Source: Streptomyces sp. NBC_01314
GTDB taxonomy: Bacteria > Actinomycetota > Actinomycetes > Streptomycetales > Streptomycetaceae
NCBI RefSeq assembly: GCF_041435215.1
Contig: NZ_CP108394.1
Coordinates: forward strand, 9,672,001-9,736,000
Length of the DNA stretch: 64,000 bases
Direction of reading: 5' to 3'
Of the stretch, positions 43,685 to 56,800 are shown piece after piece. Both the position numbers and the translations under genes were made by a program. The notes beneath the pieces are model-generated. The model did not search any database. It was given only the letters and a program-made list of their open reading frames with translations, and was not told the origin of the DNA. The stretch's first letter is position 1. The number at the start of each line of letters is the position of its first letter.

Positions 43685-45544
43685 ATGAGCGCGGTGAGCG
43701 CCACCAAGCCGACGTATCCCGGCGTCTACGTCGAAGAGCTTCCCAGCAGCACCCGCACGATCTCGACCCTGACCACATCCGTGACCGCCTTTGTGGGTCA
43801 CACCCGGCGGGGTCCGCTGAACGAGCCGGTGCGTGTCACCAGCTTCACGGAGTTCGAACGCCGCTTCGGCGGCCTGAGCGCGCAGAGCGCCGTCGGCTAC
43901 GCGGTCCACCAGTTCTTCGGCAACGGCGGCACCGTCGCGGTGATCGTCCGTGTCGCCAAGGCCGGCAGCGGTAAGGCCGCCTGCGCCACCCTGGAGTCCA
44001 CCGAGGGCCACAGCGAGAGCGGCGCCCTCGAGGTGCACGCCAAGGAACCCGGCGTATGGGGCAACGGCCTGCGCGTCGCCGTCGACCACGACACACCGAA
44101 CCCCGAAGGAACCTTCAACCTGCGCGTCTACGACGCCAAGGGCGAAGCCCGGGAGAACTTCACCGGCCTGTCCATGGACACCTCGCACGGCCGCTACGCG
44201 CAGACCGTGATCAACGCGGGCTCCCGGCTGATCCGCGTCGAGGTCGTCGGCGAGGGCCGCCCCGACCCGTCCGGCACCGTCTCCAAGCCGTTCGGCGATG
44301 AACTGCCCGACCTGGCCGTCGACCTGACCGTCAAGATCGGTCAGGTGGAGCGCGAGTTCACGCTCTATGACAGCGACTGCGACGGCGAAGCCCCGTGTAA
44401 CGTCGCCGAGTTGGCGCTGCTCCTGGAGCGCAAGCTGCGCGCCCTGCCCGACGCGCCGGGCAAGCACGCCTTCGCGGGCGCCGAGGTCACCGCCTTCGGC
44501 CGGCGCATCCAGGTCGTCGCCGGCTCCACCGACCCCGAGGACGTCGTCCGCTTCCTCGGCCAGTGCGCCAACGACCTGGGCCTGGAGGCCTCCGTCAACC
44601 CGCCGGTGTTCCCGCTGGCGGGCGGCGAGGACGGTGAGGCGCCCGGTCCGCGTGACCTGATCGGCTCCGAGGCCGGCAAGACCGGCATCCAGGCGCTGCG
44701 CGGTGTCGCCGACGTCAACCTGTTGGCGCTGCCCGAGCTCGCGGCGTACGAGAAGACCGAGGACCTGCTCACCGTCGTCTCGGCCGCCCAGCGGCTGTGC
44801 GCGGAGCGGCGGATCTTCCTGCTGGTCGACGCGCCCAGCACCTGGGTCAGCGTCGACACGGCCCGCGCCGGGCTCGCCGCCTTCGACGCGGTCCGCGGCA
44901 ACCACGCCGGCCTGTACTTCCCGCACCTCCAGCTCACCGACCCGCTCACCGGCCGGCTACGTTCCTTCCCGCCGTCCGGCGCAGTCGCGGGCGTCATCGC
45001 CCGTACGGACTCCGAGCGCGGCGTATGGAAGGCGCCGGCCGGCACCGAGGCGCGGCTCGCGGGCGTGCACTCGCTCACGGTCAGCCTCACCGACCGCGAG
45101 ACCGGCCTGCTCAACCCGCTCGGCGTCAACTGCCTGCGCACTTTCCCCGTGACCGGCCCGGTCGTCTGGGGCGCACGCACGCTGGAGGGCTCCGACGCCC
45201 TCGACAGCGAGTGGAAGTACGTGCCGGTGCGACGGCTCGCGCTGCATGTGGAGGAGAGCCTCCAACGCGGCCTGCAGTGGGTCGTGTTCGAGCCCAACGA
45301 CGAGAACCTGTGGCAGCAGATCCGGCTCGCCGCCTCCTCGTACCTGCACACCCTCTTCCGGCAGGGCGCTTTCAAGGGCGGCACCCCGCGCGAGGCGTAC
45401 TTCGTCAAGTGCGACAGCGACACGACGACCGCCGAGGACATCGAGAACGGCATCGTCAACGTCCTCGTCGGCTTCGCACCGGTCCGGCCGGCGGAGTTCG
45501 TGATCGTCAAAATCCAGCAGACGTCCGGGCAGTTCGCGCTCTAG
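43685..45544 (+). CDS. Contractile injection system sheath protein
   Basis: 619 residues from MSAVSATKPTYPGVYVEELP; ATG 43685 is preferred over 43679 because AAGGAGG then has a normal spacer. The N-terminal GVYVEELPSSTRTISTLTTS and the C-terminal sheath domain (LQRGLQWVVFEPNDENLWQQ, FRQGAFKGGTPREAYFVKCD, GFAPVRPAEFVIVKI) are diagnostic of phage-tail-like sheath proteins of eCIS. Subunits polymerise around the tube and contract to drive it. First gene of the locus, followed 34 bp later by the tube gene. Confidence 0.96.
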   Translation: MSAVSATKPTYPGVYVEELPSSTRTISTLTTSVTAFVGHTRRGPLNEPVRVTSFTEFERRFGGLSAQSAVGYAVHQFFGNGGTVAVIVRVAKAGSGKAACATLESTEGHSESGALEVHAKEPGVWGNGLRVAVDHDTPNPEGTFNLRVYDAKGEARENFTGLSMDTSHGRYAQTVINAGSRLIRVEVVGEGRPDPSGTVSKPFGDELPDLAVDLTVKIGQVEREFTLYDSDCDGEAPCNVAELALLLERKLRALPDAPGKHAFAGAEVTAFGRRIQVVAGSTDPEDVVRFLGQCANDLGLEASVNPPVFPLAGGEDGEAPGPRDLIGSEAGKTGIQALRGVADVNLLALPELAAYEKTEDLLTVVSAAQRLCAERRIFLLVDAPSTWVSVDTARAGLAAFDAVRGNHAGLYFPHLQLTDPLTGRLRSFPPSGAVAGVIARTDSERGVWKAPAGTEARLAGVHSLTVSLTDRETGLLNPLGVNCLRTFPVTGPVVWGARTLEGSDALDSEWKYVPVRRLALHVEESLQRGLQWVVFEPNDENLWQQIRLAASSYLHTLFRQGAFKGGTPREAYFVKCDSDTTTAEDIENGIVNVLVGFAPVRPAEFVIVKIQQTSGQFAL

Positions 45545-45578
45545 GCGTCCGGGAATCTTGGAGAGCTGAAGGAATCCG

Positions 45579-46103
45579 ATGGCAGAGTTCACGGTCAACG
45601 CCCATCGCTTCGACCCGTACAAGAACTTCAAGTTCCTGGTCCTGTGGGACGGGCGTACGGTCGCGGGCATCAGCAAGGTCAGTCCGCTGAAGCGGACGAC
45701 GGAAGTGGTCAAGCACCGGCACGGAGGCGACCCGTCGTCTCCGCGCAAGTCCCCCGGACGCTCCGAGTTCGAGGGCATCACCCTGGAGCGGGGGGTCACC
45801 CACGATCCCGAGTTCGACCGCTGGGCCAACAAGGTCTGGCAGGTCGGCGCGGGCCTCGGCTCCGAGGTGTCCCTCGCGGACTTCCGCAAGGACATCGTCA
45901 TCCAGGTCCTCAACGAGGCCGGCCAGGTCGCCGTCTCGCACAAGCTGTACCGGACCTGGCCCAGTGAGTACCAGGTCCTCGGCGAACTGGACGCCAACGC
46001 CAACGCGGTGGCCATCCAGTCGCTGAAGCTCGAGTGCGAGGGCTGGGAGCGGGACTACGAGGTGCCGGAGCCGGAGGAGCCCTCGTTCCTCAACCCAGCT
46101 TGA
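45579..46103 (+). CDS. Contractile injection system inner tube protein (gp19-like)
   Basis: 174 residues. Typical eCIS/T4 gp19 tube fold: YKNFKFLVLWDGRTVAGISK, VSPLKRT near the start, FEGITLERGVTHDPEFDRWA in the middle and EYQVLGELDANANAVAIQSL near the end. Hexamers stack inside the sheath and carry the spike and cargo. Many eCIS encode two or more tube paralogues; only this one is inside the window. Confidence 0.95.
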   Translation: MAEFTVNAHRFDPYKNFKFLVLWDGRTVAGISKVSPLKRTTEVVKHRHGGDPSSPRKSPGRSEFEGITLERGVTHDPEFDRWANKVWQVGAGLGSEVSLADFRKDIVIQVLNEAGQVAVSHKLYRTWPSEYQVLGELDANANAVAIQSLKLECEGWERDYEVPEPEEPSFLNPA

Positions 46104-46135
46104 ACTGACGGTAGTTGAGGGAATCGGGGGGAGAG

Positions 46136-46864
46136 ATGGCGATCGCCGGTGCGGCCGGCCTGCTGGCCACCTGGGAAGCCGGGCTGGCCGAGGCTCCGGT
46201 CGGGCGTGCCCTGCTGCTGCACCGCACCGCACGGCCGGACCTCGACCCCGCGCACCTGCCGGTGCTGCCGCTGGGGGAGCGGGAGGCCGACCTGTTCGCC
46301 CTGCGCCGGGCCCTGTTCGGGGAACGGATGCAGGTGCGGCTGGAGTGCACGGCGTGCGGGGCGGACATGGAGTTCGACCTGGACGCCGGGGAGTTCGCAC
46401 GGTCCCTGGGCGGCGCTCCGGACTCCGTCGTCCGGGTCCGGCAGGACGGCTGGGACGTCGAGTTCCGGCTGCCCTCCGTCGCCGACCTGACGGCGGCGGC
46501 CCGGGCGGCGGAGCCGCGTACGGCCCTGCTCGCGCGATGCCTCGTCTCGGCGGTGCGCGACGGGTCCGCCGTGGCCGCGGACGACCTGCCCGCGCCCGTG
46601 CAGCGCCGGATCGCCGAGGCGGCCGAGGCCGCCGACCCGGGCGCCGACGTGACGCTCAACGTGGCCTGCCCCGAGTGCGGGCAGGCCACCCGGGCCGAAC
46701 TGGACATCGCCTCCTACCTCTGGACCGAACTGGACGCCTGGGCACGGGACGTGCTCCTCGACGTCCACCTGCTCGCCACCGCCTACGGCTGGAGCGAGCC
46801 AGAGATCCTGGCGCTCAGCCCGCTGCGGCGCTGCTACTACCTGGAGCTGTGTGCGGATGTCTGA
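46136..46864 (+). CDS. eCIS protein with two CxxC pairs (T4 gp26-like)
   Basis: 242 residues from MAIAGAAGLLATWEAG, with GGGGGAGAG before ATG 46136. Two cysteine pairs (RLECTACGAD, about residue 73; NVACPECGQAT, about 182) could form a zinc ribbon, as in the gp26-like baseplate proteins found at this position in eCIS loci. The C-terminus (LDVHLLATAYGWSEPEILAL, RRCYYLEL) is the conserved tail of that family. Probably a baseplate/hub assembly component. It overlaps the next gene by 8 nt. Confidence 0.75.
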   Translation: MAIAGAAGLLATWEAGLAEAPVGRALLLHRTARPDLDPAHLPVLPLGEREADLFALRRALFGERMQVRLECTACGADMEFDLDAGEFARSLGGAPDSVVRVRQDGWDVEFRLPSVADLTAAARAAEPRTALLARCLVSAVRDGSAVAADDLPAPVQRRIAEAAEAADPGADVTLNVACPECGQATRAELDIASYLWTELDAWARDVLLDVHLLATAYGWSEPEILALSPLRRCYYLELCADV

Positions 46865-47606
46865 CGCCGACGGGACGCCGGTCCCCGACTTCCTGGACCG
46901 GCTGATCGCCCGCCACACCCCGGCCGCGGCCGGCCCGCGCCCGGGCGTGTCGCGGGTGCGGCCCCGGCTGGCCGGGCCGTTCGAACGGGTGGAGGCGGTA
47001 CGGGGCACGGCACCGGAGGCGGACGACGGGTCCGGCCTGCTGTGGCCCTCGGCCACGCCGTCCGCCGACGCGCAGCGGGACGTACCGCGTCCGGCGGCGG
47101 AGGTGCGGCTGCGTACGGAACGGGAGCGGACCGTCGTACGCACCGAACGCGCCCCGACGGACGGAGACTTGACACCGCGACCCGCGGTACGGGCCGTGCC
47201 CGAGACGCCGCTGCTGCGTCCCGTCGCACCGGTCGCCCCGGGGCCCCGGCCCGCGCCCGACGCCGCCCGGCGCGGCCCGGCCCCGCGGCGTCCGGAGCAC
47301 GGCTCCACCCAGAGCGCCGCGTCCGTACCCACCCCCCCGGGTGCGGACGCCGCTTCTCCCACCGTGTCGACCCCCCTGCGGCCCAGCGCCGCGGACACGG
47401 CGGCGGCACGCGACGCCGTACGGCAGGCCGCGGCCCGGCGGCCCGGGCGGGCCCCCGAGCAGGTGGTGCAGGTACAGATCGGGCGGCTGGAGGTGACGGC
47501 CGGACCGGCGCCGTCCGGCGGCGGCACCCGGCAGCGGACCCCCGAACGCGGCCGCCAGGGAGCGACGTTGAGCCTCGCGGACTATCTGGCGCGCGGGCGG
47601 GAGTGA
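46857..47606 (+). CDS. Uncharacterised eCIS-associated protein, proline/arginine-rich
   Basis: 249 residues from MSDADGTPVPDFLDRLIARH. Only the N-terminal helix and a C-terminal segment (PEQVVQVQIGRLEVTAG, then LSLADYLARGR) look folded; the middle 150 residues are low-complexity Pro/Ala/Arg. Proteins with this IGRxEV tail and a disordered middle are common between the gp26-like and DUF4255 genes of eCIS loci. Possibly a flexible assembly factor. No function known. GTG 46851 is an alternative start. Confidence 0.7.
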   Translation: MSDADGTPVPDFLDRLIARHTPAAAGPRPGVSRVRPRLAGPFERVEAVRGTAPEADDGSGLLWPSATPSADAQRDVPRPAAEVRLRTERERTVVRTERAPTDGDLTPRPAVRAVPETPLLRPVAPVAPGPRPAPDAARRGPAPRRPEHGSTQSAASVPTPPGADAASPTVSTPLRPSAADTAAARDAVRQAAARRPGRAPEQVVQVQIGRLEVTAGPAPSGGGTRQRTPERGRQGATLSLADYLARGRE

Positions 47607-47648
47607 CATGCGGCACGAGACACCCAGAGGAACCGAGGAACGGACGTC

Positions 47649-48536
47649 ATGAGCAACGCACTCGCCATCGCGCATGTCACCCAGGCCCTCGCCCTGCTGA
47701 TCGAGTCCAACCTGGGGCCGGAGTTCGGCGAGGCCGTCAAGGTGGAGCCGCGCAAGCCGCCCGCCGAACCGCCGGCCGAGCCGACCATCTCCGTCTTCCT
47801 GTACCAGGTCACGCCCAATACCTCGCAGCGCAACAACGACCTGCCGACCCGCGCACCCGACGGCCGGCTGATCAAGCGGCCCGCCGCCGCGCTGGACCTG
47901 CACTACCTGATCAGCGCCTACGGCGAGGAGACGGAACTGGTCGGACAACGCCTGATCGGCGCCGTGGTGCGCGCCCTGCACGAGATACCGGTGCTGCCGA
48001 AGGACGTCATCGAACAGGCTGGTGAGCGCCCGTATCTGACGGGCAGTGACCTCGTCGAGGCGATGCAGCGGGTGCGCTTCACACCGATGGTGATGGACAT
48101 CGACGAGACGTCCAAGCTGTGGGGGATGCTCCACCAGACGCCGTACTCGCTGTCGGTGGTCTACCAGGCGTCCCTGGTCTTCATCGACGGCCGCGAGACG
48201 CCCGTACCGGCGAAGCCGGTGGAGCGGCCGGAGGTACGGGTGCTGCCGTTCGGGGCGGAGGGGGCGCCAATCCCTCCGGGGGTGGAACCGGAGGCTGGCG
48301 TGCCGTCAACTAGTCCACCGGCAAGCGCTGTTGAGGCGGACGCCTCGGATCCGACAGGTCCCAAGAAGGCCGCGAAAGCCCCTGCGAAGACGCCCGCCAG
48401 GACGGTCGCCAAGAGCCCCGCCAAGAAGGCACCCGCCAAGGCGACGGCACGCGGCCGTAAGACGGCACAGCCGAACAAGTCGACGAGGGCGCGGGGCACG
48501 GAGACGGGCGGCGGGTCCGAGGCCACGGAGGACTGA
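47649..48536 (+). CDS. DUF4255 protein (eCIS tail terminator, Pvc16-like) with histone-like tail
   Basis: 295 residues. The DUF4255 domain (about 1-190) starts MSNALAIAHVTQALALLIES and includes ISVFLYQVTPNTSQRNNDLP, DLHYLISAYG and SVVYQASLVFIDGRE. In related particles this protein caps the distal end of tube and sheath and fixes length. Unusual: after a Pro/Ala linker, about 60 residues of Lys/Ala/Pro repeats (KKAAKAPAKTPARTVAKSPA, KKAPAKATARGRK) resemble eukaryotic-type H1/bacterial histone-like tails and may bind nucleic acid or an acidic partner. Confidence 0.88.
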   Translation: MSNALAIAHVTQALALLIESNLGPEFGEAVKVEPRKPPAEPPAEPTISVFLYQVTPNTSQRNNDLPTRAPDGRLIKRPAAALDLHYLISAYGEETELVGQRLIGAVVRALHEIPVLPKDVIEQAGERPYLTGSDLVEAMQRVRFTPMVMDIDETSKLWGMLHQTPYSLSVVYQASLVFIDGRETPVPAKPVERPEVRVLPFGAEGAPIPPGVEPEAGVPSTSPPASAVEADASDPTGPKKAAKAPAKTPARTVAKSPAKKAPAKATARGRKTAQPNKSTRARGTETGGGSEATED

Positions 48537-48542
48537 GACGAC

Positions 48543-50563
<2,021 letters not shown>

Positions 50564-50573
<10 letters not shown>

Positions 50574-50863
50574 TCAGGAACGCTCAGCACGAGAACCCCC
50601 GCGAGATCCGCGTGGAGATCGGCGAACTCGCCCTCCACGGCTTCCGCGTGGACCCGGACCGGGTCTCGGCCGCGTTCGAGGACGAGCTGACCCGGCTGAT
50701 CCGCGTCCACGGCGTACCGATGGCGACCGACGGCGCCCTGACCGCCGACACACTCTCCGGCCTGCCCCCACTGCCGGCCGGCCTGTCCGCCCGCCGCCTG
50801 GGCCAGGCACTGGCCCGTGCGGTGCACGAGGGCCTCAGCGGCCACGGGGAGGTGACCCGGTGA
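50564..50863 (+). CDS. Small conserved eCIS protein, unknown function
   Basis: 99 residues from MGVIRNAQHENPREIRVEIG. A compact domain IRVEIGELALHGFRVDPDRV, AAFEDELTRLIR is followed by LPPLPAGLSARRLGQALARA and VHEGL. It sits between the ATPase and the DUF4157 cargo gene and overlaps both (10 nt and 4 nt). That conserved position suggests an adaptor or chaperone for the cargo, which is inference. Confidence 0.78.
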
Positions 50864-53800
50864 ACTCCCAGTACCAGGAGGCAAGTTCCGAGCAGACGGC
50901 CGAACAGCGCCGCCGCAAGCGCAAGGAACGCGCCGCCAATTCCCGTACGCCCGAACCCAAGGACATCGTCAGTGGCGCCGGACAGCCTCTCGACCCCGGC
51001 ATACGACGGGAGCTGGAGGAGAGGCTCGGCCACGACCTGAGCCGCGTACGCCTGCACACCGGCCGCGACGCCGGACACCTCACGGACCTCCTCGGCGCGG
51101 ACGCCGTCGCCGTCGGCCAGGACATCTTCTTCGCCGAAGGCACCTTCAAGCCCGGCACCGACGAGGGCCGCCACCTCCTCGCCCACGAACTCCTGCACAC
51201 CGTCCAGAACCCGCACGGCCTCGGCGCACTGCGCGCCGGGCGCGAACTGGGCGCGGTGAGCCTGCCGCAGCAGGCCATCGAGCGGGAGGCTGAGGCTGCG
51301 GCGCAGGATCTCGTACGGCAGCCGGAGCCCGGCTCCGCCGCCGAGTCGACGGAGATCGAGGAGGGCCAGGCCACACCCGGCTGGCTGCGGTACGCCACGG
51401 CCGACGCCGACCGCCGCCGTATGGAGCAACTGGACCCGGCGACCATCGTCGACCGCATGGCCAACACCCTCCTGCGGTCCCTGCGCGGTGACCCGGAGGA
51501 CCGGTCGGGGCGGGTGCGGTTGCAGTTGGCGCGGATGGGGCCGCAGGTGCAGGACATCGTCCTGGAGCGGCTGGAGCTGCGGCTGCCGACGCCTGTGCTC
51601 GACCGGCTGTTGGAGGCCGTGGAGGAGACGGAGCAGGCCGGACCGCTGCCGACGGAGGCCGCCGCGGCCCCGTTGGCCGTGCCCGGTGCGGTGGAGGAGG
51701 TCGAGGAGGAGCGCGAGCGGGAGTCGGGCGAGGAGCGGCAGGAAGAGGACGAGCGCGCGGACGGCCCCCGGGAGGAGGGCGACGGGCGGACCGCCCCCGC
51801 TGACGACCGGAAGGACGAGGACGCCCAGGGCCAGGAGAGCGACGCGTCCGGCGGGCAGGGCGCTGCCAGGGATCGTGAGGAGGCGGCTGGGCGACAGCAG
51901 GAACGTTCCCAGGACCAGCAGGAGGACCGGCAGGCCTCCGGTCAGGGCGCACAGAAGGACGCCGCGGACGAGCGCAAGGACGCGGCGAGCACCGAGAAGG
52001 AGCAGAAGGAGCAGGACCAGAGCGAGGAGCGGGAGGCGCAGGAGGACACGGACAGCGCGCAGGACGAGGCCGCGCCGGAACCGGAGGAGCAGGCCACTGA
52101 GCAGGAGCCGCAACAGGCCGAGGCTGTCCGGGAACAGGCTCCCGCCCCGGCGGCGGTGGACCGGAGCGGAGCGGAGCCGGGAGAGAGGCCGCGCACCGGC
52201 GGTGACATCGGTGCGGCCCGTACCGTGGGGGATCCGGAGAACGAACAGGACGCTGACGACGAGCCGTTGGGGCTGGATGCGGAGTCCGCCGAAGGCGACA
52301 CCGAACCGGACGCCGACGAAGAGGCGGGCCGTGCGCCCGACGCCGACACCGAGGCGTCGGGAGAGGACACGGCGGTCGACCCACGGCTGTTCGAACGGCG
52401 TAAGAGGGGAGCGCCCCGTGCGCCGACCCTTACGTTCTCCGATGGCCCGTCGGTTGCGGACGAGGCCCAGGAAACGGCGGAACCCGAGACCGCCCCCGAC
52501 AGCGCCGCGCGCACCGACGAGGACCGGGCCGTCCAAGGGCTCCTGGACGGCATCACCGCGGACCAGGACTCCGCGGCGGACGGGGACAGGCTGGCCGGGG
52601 CCGTGGCATCGCCGGGTCTCGGAGCACTGGAAACGTCCGTGTCGATCACAGGGAAGGACGCGGACAAGGAGCGGACGGAGGAACGCCAGGAGGATGCCGA
52701 GGCCGCGCGGCGCGACGAGGAAGCACGCGCCGCCGACGGTGCCGGACAGGACACCGCGCCCGCTCCCGGTGAGGCAGCCGGGCCCGGACAGTTGGCCAAG
52801 GCGGACGAGGACGCACGTACCCAGACAGCGGGCTCGCCGTCGGGCAGCAAGGGCGCGTCGGACGGCGGGAGCCGCGGCGAAGAAGCAGGCAGGACGGCAT
52901 CGGAGGCGGGCGCCTCGGGCCGGAGCGGGACGGAGGCCGGCGGAGGCGGCGGGAAGGACACGGGCCAGCAGGCCGACAAGGGCACAAGCCAGTCCGAGAA
53001 CGCCACCGGCCAGGACGGGAAGGGCACGGACCAGGGCAAGGACGGCACACAGCCCGCCCCCACCACGCCCCCTTCAAGGGACCAGGACTTGACCGACGGC
53101 AACGGCAACGCCACGGCACCCGGCCCCGTGACCGGCCCCGACAAGGTCTCCACCCCGGGACCCGACACTGCCCTGAAACTGGCACCGGGCCACGGCCCCG
53201 TTCCCATGTCCGCCGGACCGGAGGCGAAGACCAACGCTCCCAAGGCCGCCGAGGCGCCGGCATCCGGCGGGTCGACGGGAGGCTCGACAGGCTCGCGCGC
53301 CCAGCCGACGGGCAGCAAACGGCAGGCGGCGCGGAAGGCCGCGAAGACCGCTCGCAAGGGTGGCGGGGGCGGCGGCCGTACGGCATCCGCACCCGCACCT
53401 GTTCGGGCCGGTGGCCGCGGCGGCAGCCGTAGCGCCCCGGCCGGCGGTTCGAAGGCCAAGAAGGAGGCACCCGCCCCGGACGTCTCCAACGCCACACCCG
53501 AGTCGGGTCTGGCCACGGCGGGATCGCTCAAGCCGCACCAGGCGTTGGAGACGCTGAAGGGCGTCGACGGCGCGGTGGGCCGTTCGGTCGAGAAAGAGCG
53601 CTCTACGCTGCGCAAGGCGCCGCCGAAGACGCAGCGGCCGTCCGGTTCACCGCGCACGGTGCCCGGCGGCCCGACGCCCGCGGCCCCCGGCACCTACACC
53701 AACGCGAAGGTCGCCCGCACCGAGGCCACAGCGGGCAAGACACCCGAGATCACGGGCGAACAGAAGCCGGAAGGCGAGGTCCCGGGCGCGAACGTGCCCG

Positions 53801-56800
53801 AGCCCAGCTGGTGGGACATCGCCCTCACCATCGGCGCCCAGCTGTTCGGCAAGCTCCTCAAGGAGATCCTCCCGCTCGACGACCTGATCGACTCCATCCT
53901 CGGGCTGCCCACCCAGGACGAGGGTCTGCAGAAGGCCAAGGTGGGCGACGCCCCCCGCCTGCCCCTGGAGAACGACTCCGACCCGCAGCGCACCGACGAG
54001 CAGAGCGGCAAGCTCGACGAACGCAAGACCGAACTCCACCGGGCAGGGCGTGACGACGCGGCCCGCCCCATGGGCGAGGACCAGCTCTACCCGGACGTCC
54101 CCAAGGAGACCCTGACCGGCAAGGTGCCCGGCGGGAAGAAGAGCGGGAAGGCCGGCGGCCCGCGCTCGGTGTCCGCCGGCGTGCCCATCGAGTCCGCCTC
54201 CGCCGTCGCCGAACACGACCGCGGCCCGCAGATCCAGGCCGGCTTCGCCGAGGGCCGACAGAAGATGGGCCAGGAGCGCCAGGCCAAGGACAAGAAGGCC
54301 ACGGACGACCGCAAGCAGCACGACGAGGACCTCAAGCGCGAGGTCGACGCCAGCAGCAAGAAGCAGTCCGACGCCCGCGACAAGGGCCGCACCGACATCT
54401 CCGACTCCCGCGACCAGTGGCGCAAGGAGCAGGACGACAAGGTCGCGGAGATCGACGACAAGAGGGGCAAGAAGTACGACAAGGTCCGCGAAGACGTCAA
54501 GAAGAAGGAAGAGGACACCGACAAGGACGTCGACAAGCGCACCGAGGACGACAACAAGAAGATCGAGACGGAGCAGACCACCGCCGAGCAGGACGCGGAG
54601 AAGAAGCAGAACGAGGGCAAGGACGACGCCGACAACTGGCTCGAAGAGGCCATCGAGAAGCTGAAGGAGTTCTTCGAGGGCCTCAAGAACGCCATCAAGG
54701 GCATCTTCGAGAAGGCCCGCAAGGCCGTCACGGATCTCATCGACCAGTTCAAGCAGCAGGTCTTCAAGCTCATCGACGACGCCCGCAACTGGGTCATCGA
54801 CCAGATCAACACCTTCGCCGACGCCCTGATCGCCCTCGGCGACGAGCTCCTCGCCGACTACCCGGCGATGCGCGACAAGTGGCGCGACACCATCGACGGT
54901 GCCCGCGACTGGGCCGTGCAGAAGGTCAACGAGTTCGCCGACGACCTCAAGGAGGTCGCCGGAAAGCTGCTCGACGGCCTGTGCGGTGCGTTGCTCGCCG
55001 GCCTCGACCTCCTGGAGACCGGACTGCTGGCGGCCGTCGACGTCGCCGAGTCCGTCACGGTCGGCGCACTGGAGTTCGGTGCCGCGGTCGTCCAGGGCCT
55101 CGGCGAATGGGCGGCCATCTTCAACGACATCGTCTCCGACCCCGGCGACTGGATCAGCAAGGCGGGTGCGGCGGCCGAGACCGGCGCCCGGGATCACCTC
55201 TTCGACGAGATCAAGACCGCGGTCAAGGCCTGGTTCAACCAGAAGGTCCAGGAGATCATCGGCATCCCGATGGAGGACTTCCAGGCACTGATCGACGGCG
55301 GCGTCACGGTCGACCAGATGGCCCAGATGGCCTGGGACGAAGCGGTGCCCCAACTCCCCGTCATCATCGGCGTGTTGGTCGTCGAGAAGGTCGTCGCCAA
55401 GCTCATCCCAGGCGCCGGCTGGGTGATGGCGATCATCGACGCCCTGCAGGTGGCGTGGGAAGTGCTGAGCGAGGTCCTCAACGCCTTCGGGCTCTTCATG
55501 GACTTCCTGAAGTCGGTCAAGAGCGGCAACGGCGCGCTGCCCTTCGCGAAGGCGGTCGCCGCGGGTGTCGTGGCCCTGCTCGAGATCGTCTACCAGTTCC
55601 TGATCGAGGGCGTCAGCAGGTTCATGGGCAAGGTCGCGGACCGGCTCGGCGACATGCTGAAGACGATCCGCACGAAGAAGGACAAGCCCGGGCAGCCGGA
55701 CACCCCCGATCAGCCGTCCACACCGAACAAACCGAAGGACGAGAAGCCGAAGGACGACAAGCCCAAGGACGACAAGCCGAAGGACGACAAGCCCAAGGAC
55801 GACAAGCCGAAGGACGACAAGCCCAAGGACGACAAGCCGAAGGACGACAAGCCCAAGGACGACGACCCGTCGGCCACGAACAAGCCGGCCGACCGTCCGG
55901 CCCCGCGCAAGCCGTCCCCGGACAAGACGTCCCGCCCCCAGTCCAAGCCCCGCCCCGGCAAGCGCTCCTCCCCGGAGAAGAAGCCGCGCCCCTCGCACAC
56001 GACCAGGCCGAAGAAGCGCCGCGACGACGAACGCCGTGAGGAGGGCCGCGACATCAACGCGGCCAGGCGGAAAGCGAAGGACGCGGAGAAGAGGACGCGC
56101 GACGAGGACCGGGACCGCCGCGCCACACGCCGTGGTCCGGCCCGTGACACGCTCCGCCCTGACCGGCGCCGTCCTGGCAGGGACCGTACGGACGATCGCG
56201 ACCGCGATCCCAGGAACACGCGCCCCGACGACAAGCGCCGCACGGACGACCGCCGTCCGGACCGCGACGGCAGGGACGACCGGCGTCGTGACACCGGCCG
56301 GGATCGCGACCGCGGCCGGGATCGAGACCGGGACCGCGATGGGGACCGTCGTCCCGGAGACCGTCCCCGCCGCCGGGACCGGCGCGATGACACCGCGAAG
56401 CCGGTAAACCTGCCGAAGGTGCCGTTCGCCGACGCTGACGACGGCGAGCGACACACGCTGATGTTCCACGGCCGGGGCCCGCGCGCACCGATGTACATCC
56501 ACAGCACGCCGCAGGAGGTGCCGCCGTTCATGGCGGACTGGCGCAAGGACCTGGACAAGCCTGAGGCCGAGAATGACAAGGCGAAGCAGTTGGATTACGT
56601 GAACTCGGCCGAGGAGGAGTACAAGGAAGCGCTGGACACCCAGAAGAAGATTCCGAAGGAAACCAAGGGGGAGGCGGAGAAGCAGGAGAAGAGGCGGCTT
56701 GTTTACAAACTGGAGAAACAGATGAAGAAGTTCGCCGACCAGGCCCGTAACCGCCTGTACTTCGACCTGCCCGAACCGGACTTCCAGCCTTTCAAGGACC

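Noticed and set aside
55729..55863. 15/30-bp repeats considered as CRISPR or regulatory repeats
   Set aside because: They are in frame inside a large coding sequence and encode a simple charged linker.
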